Assembly (NCBI RefSeq): GCF_037392515.1
Contig: NC_090288.1
Coordinates: 21,608,969-21,672,968 of the forward strand
Source: Haliotis asinina
Lineage: Eukaryota > Mollusca > Gastropoda > Lepetellida > Haliotidae
DNA length: 64,000 bases
Reading direction: 5' to 3'
Every line of letters starts with the position of its first letter. Position 1 is the stretch's first letter. A program made the translations under genes and the position numbers. The notes below the pieces were generated by a model. That model was not told the DNA's origin. It was given only the letters and a program-made list of their open reading frames with translations, and made no database searches. Of this stretch, positions 1 to 12,081 are shown piece after piece.

Positions 1-2976
1 GTTTCAGTACACCTGATCACAGCACATCATGGTAGAGGTGGTCACCTGGTTTCAGTACACCTGATCACAGCACATCATGGTAGAGGTGGTGCACCTGGTT
101 TCAGTACACCTGATCACAACACATCATAGTAGAGGTGGTGCACCTGGTTTCAGTACACCTGATCACAGCACACCATAGTAGAGGTGGTGTGCTAGTGCAT
201 CTGGTGTCAGTACACCTGATCACAGCACATCATGGTGGAGGTGGTGCACTGGTGCACCTGGAGTGAATACACCAGATCACAGCACATCATGGTAGAGGTA
301 GTGTGCTGGTGCCCCTGGTGTGAATACACCAGTTCACAGCACTTCATGGTGGAGGTGGTGCACTGGTGCACCTGGTTTCAGTACACCTGATCACAACACA
401 TCATGGTGGAGGTGGTGCACCTGGTTTCAGTACACCTGATCACAACACATCATGGTAGAGGTGGTGCACCTGGTTTGAATACACCTGATCACAGCACATC
501 ATGGTAGAGGTGGTGCACCTGGTTTCAGTACACCTGATCACAACACATCATGGTAGAGGTGGTGCACCTGGTTTGAATACACCTGATCACAGCACATCAT
601 GGTAGAGGTGGTGCACCTGGTTTCAGTACACCTGATCACAGCACATCATGGTAGAGGTGGTGCACCTGGTTTCAGTACACCTGATCACAGCACATCATAG
701 TAGAGGTGGTCACCTGGTTTCAGTACACCTGATCACAACACATCATAGTAGAGGTGGTGCATCTGGTTTCAGTACACCTGATCACAGCACACCATGGTAG
801 AGTTGGTGTGCTAGTGCATCTGGTGTCAGTACACCTGATCACAGCACATCATGGTGGAGGTGGTGCTCTGGTGCACCTGGAGTGAATACACCAGATCACA
901 GCACATCATGGTAGAGGTAGTGTGCTGGTGCCCCTGGTGTGAATACACCAGTTCACAGCACTTCATGGTGGAGGTGGTGCACTGGTGCACCTGGTTTCAG
1001 TACACCTGATCACAACACATCATGGTGGAGGTGGTGCACTGGTACACCTGCCTGCAGTACACCTAATCACAACACATCATAGTAGAGGTGGTGTACCTGG
1101 TGTCAGTACACCTGATCACAGCACATCATGGTAGAGGTGGTGCACCTGGTTTCAGTACACCTGATCACAGCACATCATGGTAGAGGTGGTGCACCTGGTT
1201 TCAGTACACTTGATCACAACACATCATGGTAGAGGTGGTGCACCTGGTTTCAGTACACCTGATCACAGCACATCATGGTAGAGGTGGTGCACCTGGTTTC
1301 AGTACACTTGATCACAACACATCATGGTAGAGGTGGTGCACCTGGTGTCAGTACACCTGATCACAGCACATCATGGTAGAGGTGGTCACCTGGTTTCAGT
1401 ACACCTGATCACAACACATCATGGTAGAGGTGGTGCACCTGGTTTGAATACACCTGATCACAGCACATCATGGTAGAGGTGGTGCACCTGGTTTCAGTAC
1501 ACCTGATCACAACACATCATGGTAGAGGTGGTGCACCTGGTTTGAATACACCTGATCACAGCACATCATGGTAGAGGTGGTGCACCTGGTTTCAGTACAC
1601 CTGATCACAGCACATCATGGTAGAGGTGGTGCACCTGGTTTCAGTACACCTGATCACAACACATCATGGTAGAGGTGGTGCACCTGGTTTCAGTACACCT
1701 GATCACAGCACATCATGGTAGAGGTGGTCACCTGGTTTCAGTACACCTGATCACAGCACATCATGGTAGATGTGGTGCACCTGGTTTGAATACACCTGAT
1801 CACAGCACATCATGGTAGAGGTGGTGCACCTGGTTTCAGTACACCTGATCACAACACATCATGGTAGAGGTGGTGCACCTGGTTTGAATACACCTGATCA
1901 CAGCACATCATGGTAGAGGTGGTGCACCTGGTTTCAGTACACCTGATCACAGCACATCATGGTAGAGGTGGTGCACCTGGTTTCAGTACACCTGATCACA
2001 ACACATCATGGTAGAGGTGGTGCACCTGGTTTCAGTACACCTGATCACAGCACATCATGGTAGAGGTGGTCACCTGGTTTCAGTACACCTGATCACAGCA
2101 CATCATGGTAGAGGTGGTGCACCTGGTTTCAGTACACCTGATCACAACACATCATAGTAGAGGTGGTGCACCTGGTTTCAGTACACCTGATCACAGCACA
2201 CCATGGTAGAGGTGGTGTGCTAGTGCATCTGGTGTCAGTACACCTGATCACAGCACATCATGGTGGAGGTGGTGCTCTGGTGCACCTGGAGTGAATACAC
2301 CAGATCACAGCACATCATGGTAGAGGTAGTGTGCTGGTGCCCCTGGTGTGAATACACCAGTTCACAGCACTTCATGGTGGAGGTGGTGCACTGGTGCACC
2401 TGGTTTCAGTACACCTGATCACAACACATCATGGTGGAGGTGGTGCACCTGGTTTCAGTACACCTGATCACAACACATCATGGTAGAGGTGGTGCACCTG
2501 GTTTGAATACACCTGATCACAGCACACCATGGTAGAGGTGGTGTGCTAGTGCATCTGGTGTCAGTACACCTGATCACAGCACATCATGGTGGAGGTGGTG
2601 CTCTGGTGCACCTGGAGTGAATACACCAGATCACAGCACATCATGGTAGAGGTAGTGTGCTGGTGCCCCTGGTGTGAATACACCAGTTCACAGCACTTCA
2701 TGGTGGAGGTGGTGCACTGGTGCACCTGGTTTCAGTACACCTGATCATAACACATCATGGTGGAGGTGGTGCACTGGTACACCTGCCTGCAGTACACCTA
2801 ATCACAACACATCATAGTAGAGGTGGTGTACCTGGTGTCAGTACACCTGATCACAGCACATCATGGTAGAGGTGGTGCACCTGGTGTCAGTACACCTGAT
2901 CACAGCACATCATGGTGGAGGTGGTGTGCTGGTGCACCTGGTTTGAATATACCTGACCACTGCACAACATGGAAGA
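1..2976. repeat. 49-bp minisatellite with longer variant units
   Basis: Tandem copies of a unit of about 49 bp, recognisable by TTTCAGTACACCTGATCACA and CATCATGGTAGAGGTGGTG. A four-unit variant block with longer units (GTGCTAGTGCATCTGG, then CACCTGGAGTGAATACACCA, then GCCCCTGGTGTGAATACACC) recurs near 180, 790, 2210 and 2540, so there is a higher-order repeat. The array runs off the left edge of the window. No open frame of note crosses it. Confidence 0.95.
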
Positions 2977-5411
2977 GTGGAATTAATAACTTGTGAATGA
3001 AATTTTGGAGAAATACTATTTGGCTTTTTATAGATATGTTCATCAGTACGATGTTGGTCATTTTCCAGCACATATCTGGTCTCTAAAAACTGATTTGCTT
3101 CAATGTATATATTTCTATACTTGCTCAATTGTTCCCAGTGAGTTAGCGTGTTTTGCACCGTTTTTAGCAATATTCAGTCAATATCACTGCTGGGGAACAA
3201 ATGAAATAGGCTTCACACACTGTACCAACTTGGGGAATTGTATGCAGGTTTTTGGCATGACAAGTGAATGATTTAAACTCACCGCCCCTCGATTGTTACA
3301 TAATTTAATGACACTGATAAGTGATGCTGTGTACATTTTATACAGTTTCTTTGAAAACATTAGCAGAATTTCTCTGAGGGATGAATTGTTTATTACCATG
3401 TGCAGGTAAATGTTCTTTAATAAGACTGAGTTTGAATGTACAAGTACATGTATGCATGTGACAGAAGGATCACAGGTATTTTAATTTGTCTACACTGAAA
3501 GTTATCCCGATTAAACTGATTATCTTCCCAAACTGGTTGTAAATTACTGTATATATCTGAAGCAACATGAATGTTCTTTGTGACATGTGTTACAGCTCAT
3601 ATGCATTTGTCAGTGTAACTGGTGAAGAATTGCTTGGCATCTGGAACCTGATTTGCATGAAATCTCATTTACTATATGGTATTGGCATGTAACTGTTAGA
3701 TTGAGGTGATATTTTCACAAATGCATGCACTGAAGACATTCATATTTCTTCACTGCTCTTGTGCATGAAACAACAGATTTGTGTTTCTAGAAAGTGGAAC
3801 ACTGATGACATTAATGTTTATCCATGGTTGGTTTTACATCTATAAGAATATTCTAGAACATCTGTAAACATGATGTATTTGTTCCTGAACATATCTTGAA
3901 GTTAAACACTTTTTGTCCTAAACACTATATGGGAGCTGCATTGAGTAAATGGAGATGTACAGTGGAAGGGTGTGTTATCTCACTGTAACTGCTCACTTCA
4001 CAATGGCCAGTAAAGCAGTGTGATATATCATGGTGGCAATATCCCCCAGAAAGGCAATATTGTGATTATCCTACTAGAGCCAGCTGAGGAAGTACTGGTA
4101 AGTGATTACCACAGTGTATGCTGACTAGTTCAAACATCAGCTGAGATGTTCAAGATGTCTGTTATTTAAACTTACCTTTCATGATTGGCAGTTGTTGTTG
4201 CTTGTTGTTCAAGTTCATCTTCATGGGTCATTTTCGTGAAATTTATTAAATTGTGCTCTATTTGTCATGTTTCATTCTTGGCAGCTGAAAAATGTGGTTA
4301 TGAAATTAGGTAGGAAATGCACAGGTCCCTGTATTTTTATATATAGTCTGAGAGTGTGTTACACCTCCTGATTTTAAGTGATCCATTCATTTAACTCTTG
4401 ACTTGTGAACATATGGTGTAACATGCCATCTCATACCCAACACCAAGCTCTATGCAGGCTTAAAGTGGCCTAGGGTAGAATATACCCTGGGTGTACTATG
4501 GCCAAGGCCATTTCATACCTCACATGACAGAATATAGCTCCCTGTATAGCCCAGCTAAGATATTCTCAGGTATGTTATGACCTACACTAACTTGTACTCC
4601 TGGTTTAAATTGGCCTAGCCCATCGTATCGTATCCATACCCTCACACCGGTCAGTAGATTATACCCACATGACATCAGAGGTGTTTATTAGACAGAATTA
4701 TCACTTCAACCAGGAAACCACTATCAGTACAAAGCAAACTTCACAACTACACTTGTCAGTATTGTTCACACATTAAGGAGGTTGGATACAAAATGTCAAG
4801 AAGTTGCTAACTTTGGTATCATTTTGTAGAAAAATGTGTTCCAAATGTAATTATGTAATAAATATAGCAAGTCAACAGGCAGTGGCTTGACAAGTGGCCC
4901 CCCTTTGTGGCACTGAATTTAAAAAATGATATGTCAATAAAAGTTCTCTTAAATATGAGTTGTTTACTTTTTGATGCAACTTGTATTTTTTTTTTCAGAA
5001 ACATATTTTCAAAATTGAAATGAAATAAAGCAGGAAAATCATTTTTCAAGGCAGTATGTAGGATTTGACACATAATTAACTTCTAAAAAACTAGAAAGTA
5101 AAAACATATTGATTAATCCATGAAAAAAAAAAAAAGAGGATTTTTGTATAAAGTGATTCCTTACATAGTAAATTCATTATTAGATTAATATTCAAAACTA
5201 AAATAATATATTACCTGAGGGCATCAGCATTGTCTCAAATTTAAACAGCATACCCAAGTTAAATTTGATAAGGAAAGATAATGCTTGCCCAGGTTTACCT
5301 CAGGAATAAATGCTTGTGTGGCCAAAATATACTATCCAAAAGAAAGAAATGCATAGATGAGAAAATGTGTTGCAAAAATGTTGTATTTTCAAACAGGAAT
5401 AACTCGTCCAT
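2977..5411. other. unassigned low-copy AT-rich sequence
   Basis: I recognise no gene or known repeat here. The open frames (under 95 codons) show no family signature or splice context. A short palindromic stretch lies near 4470-4490 (CTAGGGT...ATACCCTGGG) and an A-run at about 5122. It may be intergenic or intronic. Confidence 0.5.
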
Positions 5412-6522
5412 AAATAGACTTTAGAACATGAAATGTTACACCAGATTAGAAGAAGGTACTGTCTATAGAACTAAGTGAATAGACTTCAGAGCATGAAATG
5501 TTACACCAGATTAGAAGAAGGTACTGTCTATAGAATTAAGTGAATAGACTTTAGAACATGAAATGTTACACCAGATTAGAAGAAGGTACTGTCTATAGAA
5601 CTAAGTGAATAGACTTCAGAGCATGAAATGTAACACCTGAGATTAGAAGAAGGTACTGTCTATAGTACTAAGTGAATAGACTTTAGAGCATGAAATGTTA
5701 CACCAGATTAGAAGAAGGTACTGTCTATAGAACTAAGGGAATAGACTTCAGAGCATGAAATGTTACACCAGATTAGAAGAAGGTACTGTCTATAGAACTA
5801 AGTGAATAGACTTTAGAACATGAAATGTTACACCAGTTTAGAAGAAGGTACTGTCTATAGAACTAAGGAAATAGACTTCAGAGCATGAAATGTTACACCA
5901 GATTAGAAGAAGGTACTCTCTATAGAACTAAGTGAATAGACTTTAGAGCATGAAATGTTACACCAGATTAGAAGAAGGTACTGTCTATAGAATTAAGTGA
6001 ATAGACTTCAGAGCATGAAATGTTACACCAGATTAGAAGAAGGTACTCTCTATAGATCTAAGTGAATAGACTTCAGAGCATGAAATGTTACACCAGATTA
6101 GAAGAAGGTACTGTCTATAGAATTAAGTGAATAGACTTTAGAACATGAAATGTTACACCAGTTTAGAAGAAGGTACTGTCTATAGAACTAAGGGAATAGA
6201 CTTCAGAGCATGTAATGTTACACCAGATTAGAAGAAGGTACTGTCTATAGAACTAAGGGAATAGACTTCAGAGCATGTAATGTTACACCAGATTAGAAGA
6301 AGGTACTGTCTATAGAACTAAGGGAATAGACTTCAGAGCATGTAATGTTACACCAGATTAGAAGAAGGTACTGTCTATAGAACTAAGGGAATAGACTTCA
6401 GAGCATGTAATGTTACACCAGATTAGAAGAAGGTACTGTCTATAGAACTAAGGGAATAGACTTCAGAGCATGTAATGTTACACCAGATTAGAAGAAGGTA
6501 CTCTCTATAGAACTAAAGGAAT
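5412..6522. repeat. 65-bp satellite, about 17 units
   Basis: Head-to-tail copies of a 65-bp unit containing AATAGACTTCAGAGCATG, TGTTACACCAGATTAGAAGA and GGTACTGTCTATAGAACTAA. The last five or so units (after about 6180) share the variant AGCATGTAATG and are nearly identical, which points to recent expansion at the right-hand end. There is no coding potential. Confidence 0.95.
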
Positions 6523-8227
6523 ACTTCCTGATAATGGAGACACTGTGCACGATGGTGATGACGTAGCACAACCCCAACGTCGGGCTCCCTGGCTCTCAGA
6601 CCAATGTTTTTCAACCTTTTCCATGCTGTTTGACAGGATATCTTCCAAAATCAAGGCACCATGGCTGCTGTACGGTCATGCAACTGTAGTACCCGGATTT
6701 ACCAATCTTGGGCTGCAGTGGTACCTCGAGGTCTGCCTGTACGGGGACGGTCAGTTGTTATAACCTGTTTGGTTGCAGTGGATTGCAAGCCATAATATCT
6801 TGCTGAGACTAACATTCAGACATCTGGCAACAGAAGATTGGTAATCTCCAGCATGCATTCTTTCAATGGCTATGTTCTGTGGTGCAGATTCAAGACATGA
6901 CGTAGTGATTTCACCATGAACTTCTTTCAAAACGAATGCAAATTTATGAAAGTAATCTGGACTTTTATTGCCAGAGTGTGAATGCCCTTTGCTGCACAAT
7001 TTTCATCTGTTTTATGATTTTCAGATGTCTGACTCATCAGTCTATCTTGATAAGTGGAAAATGCAAATAAGTTTGTTCACTGTTCACATGACTGTGAAAT
7101 AATAGTTCCGCTTTAACAGTTTACAGAAGATTATATAAACATTCATCCAAATTCAGTGACAGGTCTGCTAAAATGTATCAGCTGTTAGCAGTGGCCAAGT
7201 GAACCATTCATTATACATTAAAACAGAGACATGTCAGACATGAAGATCTTTGAATGGGTTGCCATGATTACATGAACCTGATAAACAGGGCTGCCAAATC
7301 ATAAAGTGTCATACCTTGCTTACATGAAGTTACTTTTAGTTACAAAAATGTTTTACCCACAGGTACTGTTAAGAATAATATTTAATTTGGTTTTTAACGG
7401 TAGTCTGATCTGGGGTTTGTTTTCGTTACTGCCACTAATGATCCGGATTTTAAGTGGTCCTGGCTGGTAGTTTATCCAGGTTGCTGAGGTCAAAAACACA
7501 TGGCTGCTGTCATTGCAATTATTGTCTTGAGGAGCTACAAGGGGCCAAGAAAATTTGTAAGTAGTTGATGAATATTAATTATATTGATGGACATTTTTTA
7601 GAGGGCCACAAAGTATGTAAAGTTTGGTGAATTTATATGAGTTTGGAACGCAGTCAGCTTTCTCATGTCACGAATGTGGGTTTGTGGGTTCTAGTTTTGT
7701 TATGTTGCCATTGTACATGGAGTTAATGCCAGGAAGTAAGATATTCATGTAGGATTCAAAACTATTTAGCTGTGTCCAAATAAGGTTTATGTTTCATTTA
7801 AACAGTTTGAACCATATGAACATATGAAGGTAAAGTCAATGCTGCGGTGTCAAGTAAGAGTCTGCGGACAATAAATGAGGTCAAGATAAAGGCCAGACTA
7901 TGTTTTTACCTCTGCAATATGTACAACCATTCAAGTTTGTAGTATTTCTCCAATACTGATGGTCAAACATATGTTCTTGTCAGGAACCAACATCTGTCAA
8001 ACACATGGCAGACCATGACATTCTCATTACCAAACATTGCTTGTTTTGTTCAGAAAATGAACAAGAAAGTGAGTGAGTATGGGAACGTTGTATGGAGAGA
8101 AAAGTCAACACAGTTGTAGCTTTTATGAATACTCTAGCAACACCACAGTGTGGACACAAGAAATGGGCTTCACCCACACTTTACAATAAAATTCCACACT
8201 AGGTGTTATCGGTGAACACTTTCATCA
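6523..8227. other. unassigned sequence
   Basis: The short open frames (up to 82 codons) match nothing I know. No tandem repeat, tRNA or transposon end was seen. Confidence 0.45.
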
Positions 8228-8812
8228 CTTGTCAATACAGCTGGACAGCCTTGTCAGTAGAGCTGGACAGCCTTGTCAGAGTTGGAGAGCCTTGTCAATA
8301 CAGCTGAAAAGCCTTGTTAATACAGCTGGAGAGCTTTGTCAATACAGATGGAGAGCCTTGTCAGTAGAGCTGGACAGCCTTGTCAGTAGAGCTGGAGAGC
8401 CTTGTCAATACAGATGGAGAGCCTTGTCAGTAGAGCTGGACAGCCTTGTCAGTAGAGCTGGAGAGCCTTGTCAATACAGTTGGAGAGCCTTGTCAAACAG
8501 CTGGAGAGCCTTCTCAGTACAGCTGGAGAGCCTTGTCAATACAGCTGGAGAGCCTTGTCAGTACAGCTGGAGAGCCTTGTCAATACAGCTGGAGAGCCTT
8601 CTGAGTACAGCTGGAGAGCCTTGTCAATACAGCTGGAGAGCCTTGTCAATACATCTGAAGTTACATGTCACTATAGCGGCAGTTCCCTGTCAGTACAGCT
8701 GCAGTATCTGGTCTCCACAGCTGAAGTTTTATGTCAACACAGCTGGAGTACTTTGTCAAAACAGGTGAAGTATCTTGTCTACACAGTCGGAATACCTTCT
8801 CAAAACAGCTAA
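8228..8812. repeat. 22-bp minisatellite, left part
   Basis: Repeats of about 22 bp of the type AGCTGGAGAGCCTTGTCAAT. They decay to the right into AGTATCTTGTCTACACAG-like units. The same sequence resumes at 18355, immediately beyond the large transposon, so this is the left half of an array that the transposon interrupts. The overlapping open frames of up to 179 codons are a by-product of stop-free repeats. Confidence 0.9.
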
Positions 8813-8845
8813 CCCAGGTAGCACGGCAGCATTGGCCCAATGCTG
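8813..8845 (+). repeat. left terminal inverted repeat of the 9.5-kb transposon
   Basis: CCCAGGTAGCA followed by AGCATTGGCCCAATGCTG. The first 11 bases match the inverse of the right end exactly and the similarity continues for about 33 bases with a few differences. Confidence 0.8.
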
Positions 8846-9807
8846 TATTACTGCTGCGAGTTACGCTTGTGCCTGCAATGGGGCTCACAGCATTGGCACA
8901 GCACTGGGCCACCACCTGTGATCCACTGTACCTCAGCCACCAGCTGGTACCAGCAGATTCCCAGCACTGACCCATGTGTTCTAAATTTAACCTCTTTATC
9001 AGTTCATCTGCCCGGAGCTACTTTTAGTTGAGAAACTTGAAGATTAACTTACAAATATATCTAAAAAGCCCTTGTCCAGTTTCACACAATCAGTGCACAA
9101 TTGTTTTGGCTAATGATAAAAGTTTATAGTATAATTATAATTTAATAGAAACTACAAACAATGGAAACATTTGAAACAGACATTTGCTGCAGACTATCAA
9201 TTGAAGAATTTCTTCTTAGAGCAGTATCGTACACCATTGTTCACTTTTCCACTTGTCCGAGGATTTACGGATTTCAAGTCCCTTTTCCATGTGATAGACA
9301 GGATCATTTAATGAAAGGTATAGTCTTCCATATTTTCACAGTTTTACAATATATGTAAACAAGTTACTAAAGGATAAATGGGTTATTTGGAAATGGTTGT
9401 AATTTGATATGTAACTACCACCGAGTTAAACGTGGCCATCCCCTCCATTTACTGCAGCATTTCATTTCAATATTATACTTGTCACTGTTTTCTGTAATCA
9501 GAAATACATATACTTTTCGATCAGTACCACATTTTGTAACAACTGCATACTTGACTCACTGGGATTGTTAAACTTTCAAATTATATTATGAAAAGAAAGT
9601 GTTTGAAACATACAATCTTGATAGAGTGAAATTTTCATTTTTAAGATTACATATTAATTAAAATTGAAAGGCACCCCAGAGGTACGGCAATCTATATTTG
9701 TCAAACTTTTCTAGTTTGGACAAGAGACAAACTAGACTATTATTATTTTAAATCACTTTTTAGATAGGATTATAAGTTGTATTTACCTGAATATTGACTT
9801 TATCAAA
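8846..9807. other. 5' non-coding part of the transposon
   Basis: More CAGCATTGGC-like motifs continue to about 8970. Beyond that I see AT-rich sequence with no recognisable gene. It presumably holds the transposase promoter, but I cannot point to one. Confidence 0.5.
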
Positions 9808-11871
9808 ATGGATGACTCGTACTGGACATCTCGTAAAATTAGGAAAAGGGTTTCAAGTCATTTAGAAGCTTTGGCATCAGTCAGCAAATATGAATTATTT
9901 GAAGAACAAAATAATGCTGAAGAAACATTAACATCAACGTCTGTATCACAAGCAAGTCAGTTTTTAGCACCTGCAACAACATTCTCTGATGAGGGCTCAT
10001 GTAGTGTTGAAGATGTTGTTAATAATGATGGTAAATATGACACAATTTATGGATTTGAGCAAAATGTAAGTGATGAATATAAAAAACCTAGCCATGCAAC
10101 AAGTAGTTCTGAAACTGACAGCTCTGAAGATGAATATCGAGACAAAGATGAAATAATGATGTCAAAACTTAGGGAATGGTCAATCAAATACCAGGTTCCT
10201 CATGTCGTCACTATTAGACATTCTGCGTACTGACTACCCTTCTCTCCCTAAGGATCAGCGTACATTGCTTCTTACTCCTCAGAGTTACGGTGTGAAAAAC
10301 ATTGCAGGGGGGCAGTACTTCCATTTTGGAATATCAAGATCTGTATCGTATCAGCTTTCTGATAAAATGGAATTCAACATTCCTGGTGAGCATGTGAAAT
10401 TTCAAGTGAATATTGATGGTTTACCTGTTTGTAAAAGTACGTTCTGGCCAATACTTGGTAGAGTCATCCACCCCTTTTCTGGTCAACCATTTATTATAGG
10501 CCTCTTCTATTGAGCTTACAAACCACGAAAACTGGATGAGTATTTGAATGAATTTGTAGAAGAAATGAAGGGTCTAGATCGTGATGGGCTAGACCACAGT
10601 GGCCTCAAAATTAACGTTTCAATTTCATGTTTTATATGCGACACACCAGCCAGGGCATTTGTTAAAGGAGTGAAAGGCCACACTGGTTACTCTGGTTGTG
10701 ATAAGTGTCTTCAAAATGGTAAATGGTTTAACAAGATGATATTCTCAGAAACAAAAGCACCTCTAAGGACTGATCTTCAATTTGATGAAATGGCTGATGA
10801 AGAGCATCATTTATTCAGATCACCACTGAGTCAATGATCAATAGGTATGGTTACCCAGTTTCCCCTAGATTATATGCATTTGGTGTGCCTAGGTGTTATG
10901 AAAAGACTGTTGTTCTTATGGATGAAGGGTCCTGTTTCTGTAGGATGTAGAATTGGAGCAACTGCAATACACAAACTGTCAGATAAGCTAACTCTGTATT
11001 CAAAATACATCCCAAGGGAATTCTGTAGAAAGGGGAGATCTCTCAGGGAAATAGACAGATGGAAAGCAACAGAATATAGACTATTCTTATTATATAATGG
11101 ACCGGTTGCCCTAAATGACATTTTGTGCAATGCCATGTACTTAAACTTCCTACTTCTTTTTGTCGATATTACCTGTTTAACAGCCCCGCTACTAGTTCCA
11201 CATTATTGCGATTTTGCCAAGGACAACTTGTGTCTTTTTGTTGAACATTTTTCACGTCTTTATGGGAATGATATGGTTGTTTATAATGTGCATGGTTTGG
11301 TACATCTATCACAGGATGTAAGAACATTTGGTCCTTTGGACAATTTTTCCTCTTTTCCTTTTGAGAGTTTTTTAGGCAAATTAAAAAAGTTACTTCGAAC
11401 ACCAAAGTGCCCCCTTCAGCAAATAATAAGACGTTTTGGTGAAACTCAAGCACCTCTTCACAAAGGTAAACATACTTCTGAGAATCAAGGTGTTAAGTTT
11501 GAACATTTAGATAGACCTGTTTTATTCAATCTAGGATACATGAAACAATATAAAGAAATTCACATGGACCGATTCTTCTTGTCAAATTCAATTGGAAATA
11601 ACTGTGTTAGTATTAACAATGAAGTTGCAATAATTAAAAATATTGTACAGAATGCAAACAAAGATATTTTAATCATATACACTAAGTTCCAATCTAAAAA
11701 GATTTCTTCACTTATCCCCTTAAATCGACTTCAATAGGAATTTTTGAAGTTTCTCATTTAAGTGACCATCTGTGCGTTGGGGAGTTATCACAAATTCAAA
11801 AGAAATATGTACTCTTACCTGAAAAGGAATCATTTATTGTAGTTCCTTTGCTACATTTAAACATTCAGTAA
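9808..11871 (+). pseudogene. Tnp2/EnSpm-like transposase, broken
   Basis: A transposase reading frame of about 680 codons. The acidic, serine-rich N-terminus starts MDDSYWTSRK. Then come WSIKYQVPH, the NIDGLPVCKSTFWPIL block (likely first catalytic Asp), FICDTPARAF followed by a CxxC (GCDKC), DYMHLVCLGVMKRLL, and a C-terminal region with YNVHGLVHLS and FPFESFLGKLKKLLR. These blocks are typical of animal relatives of CACTA/EnSpm Tnp2 transposases. The frame is interrupted by a shift near 10203, in-frame TGA codons at 10511 and 10835, and a second shift near 11695. After that the homologous-looking frame runs to TAA at 11869. I chose the first ATG because the acidic leader begins there. The copy therefore looks inactive. 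The family name rests on recalled motifs, not a search. Confidence 0.7.
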
Positions 11872-11893
11872 AGTGTGTATGTTGTTTCATTAG

Positions 11894-11986
11894 TGCAGAA
11901 AACAGTGACTAAGTTTTGTTTTACGCCGCACTCAGAAATATTCCAGCCGTATGGAGGCGGTTTGTAAATATGCAGAAAACAGTGAC
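11894..11986 (-). mobile_element. 61-bp SINE tail fragment with 16-bp target duplication
   Basis: The body (11910-11970) is only the end of the gastropod SINE seen whole at 48468. On the plus strand it reads TTTTACGCCGCACTCAG...TATTCCAG. It lies between two perfect copies of TGCAGAAAACAGTGAC (11894-11909 and 11971-11986), the mark of target-primed insertion of a 5'-truncated copy on the minus strand. It sits between the two genes of the large transposon. Confidence 0.85.
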
Positions 11987-12081
11987 ATGATACTGCTAAT
12001 TATAAGTATACACAACCTTTTCCACAGTAAAGATGTTATTCTGATCTGTAAATTCAAGTGACAAGTGCTTTGTGACAGGAA

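Noticed and set aside
1-2976. CRISPR-like or regulatory spacer array
   Set aside because: The variation between units is shared by blocks, not unique spacers.
5412-6522. CRISPR-like array
   Set aside because: Units are contiguous copies with no unique spacers, in an animal genome; a plain satellite.
6545-6763. 72-codon frame starting MHDGDDVAQPQRRAPW as a transposase end
   Set aside because: No supporting motif or terminal repeat; composition alone is not evidence.
8229-8975. Frames of 179, 114 and 104 codons as small proteins
   Set aside because: Translations of the 22-bp minisatellite and of the transposon end.
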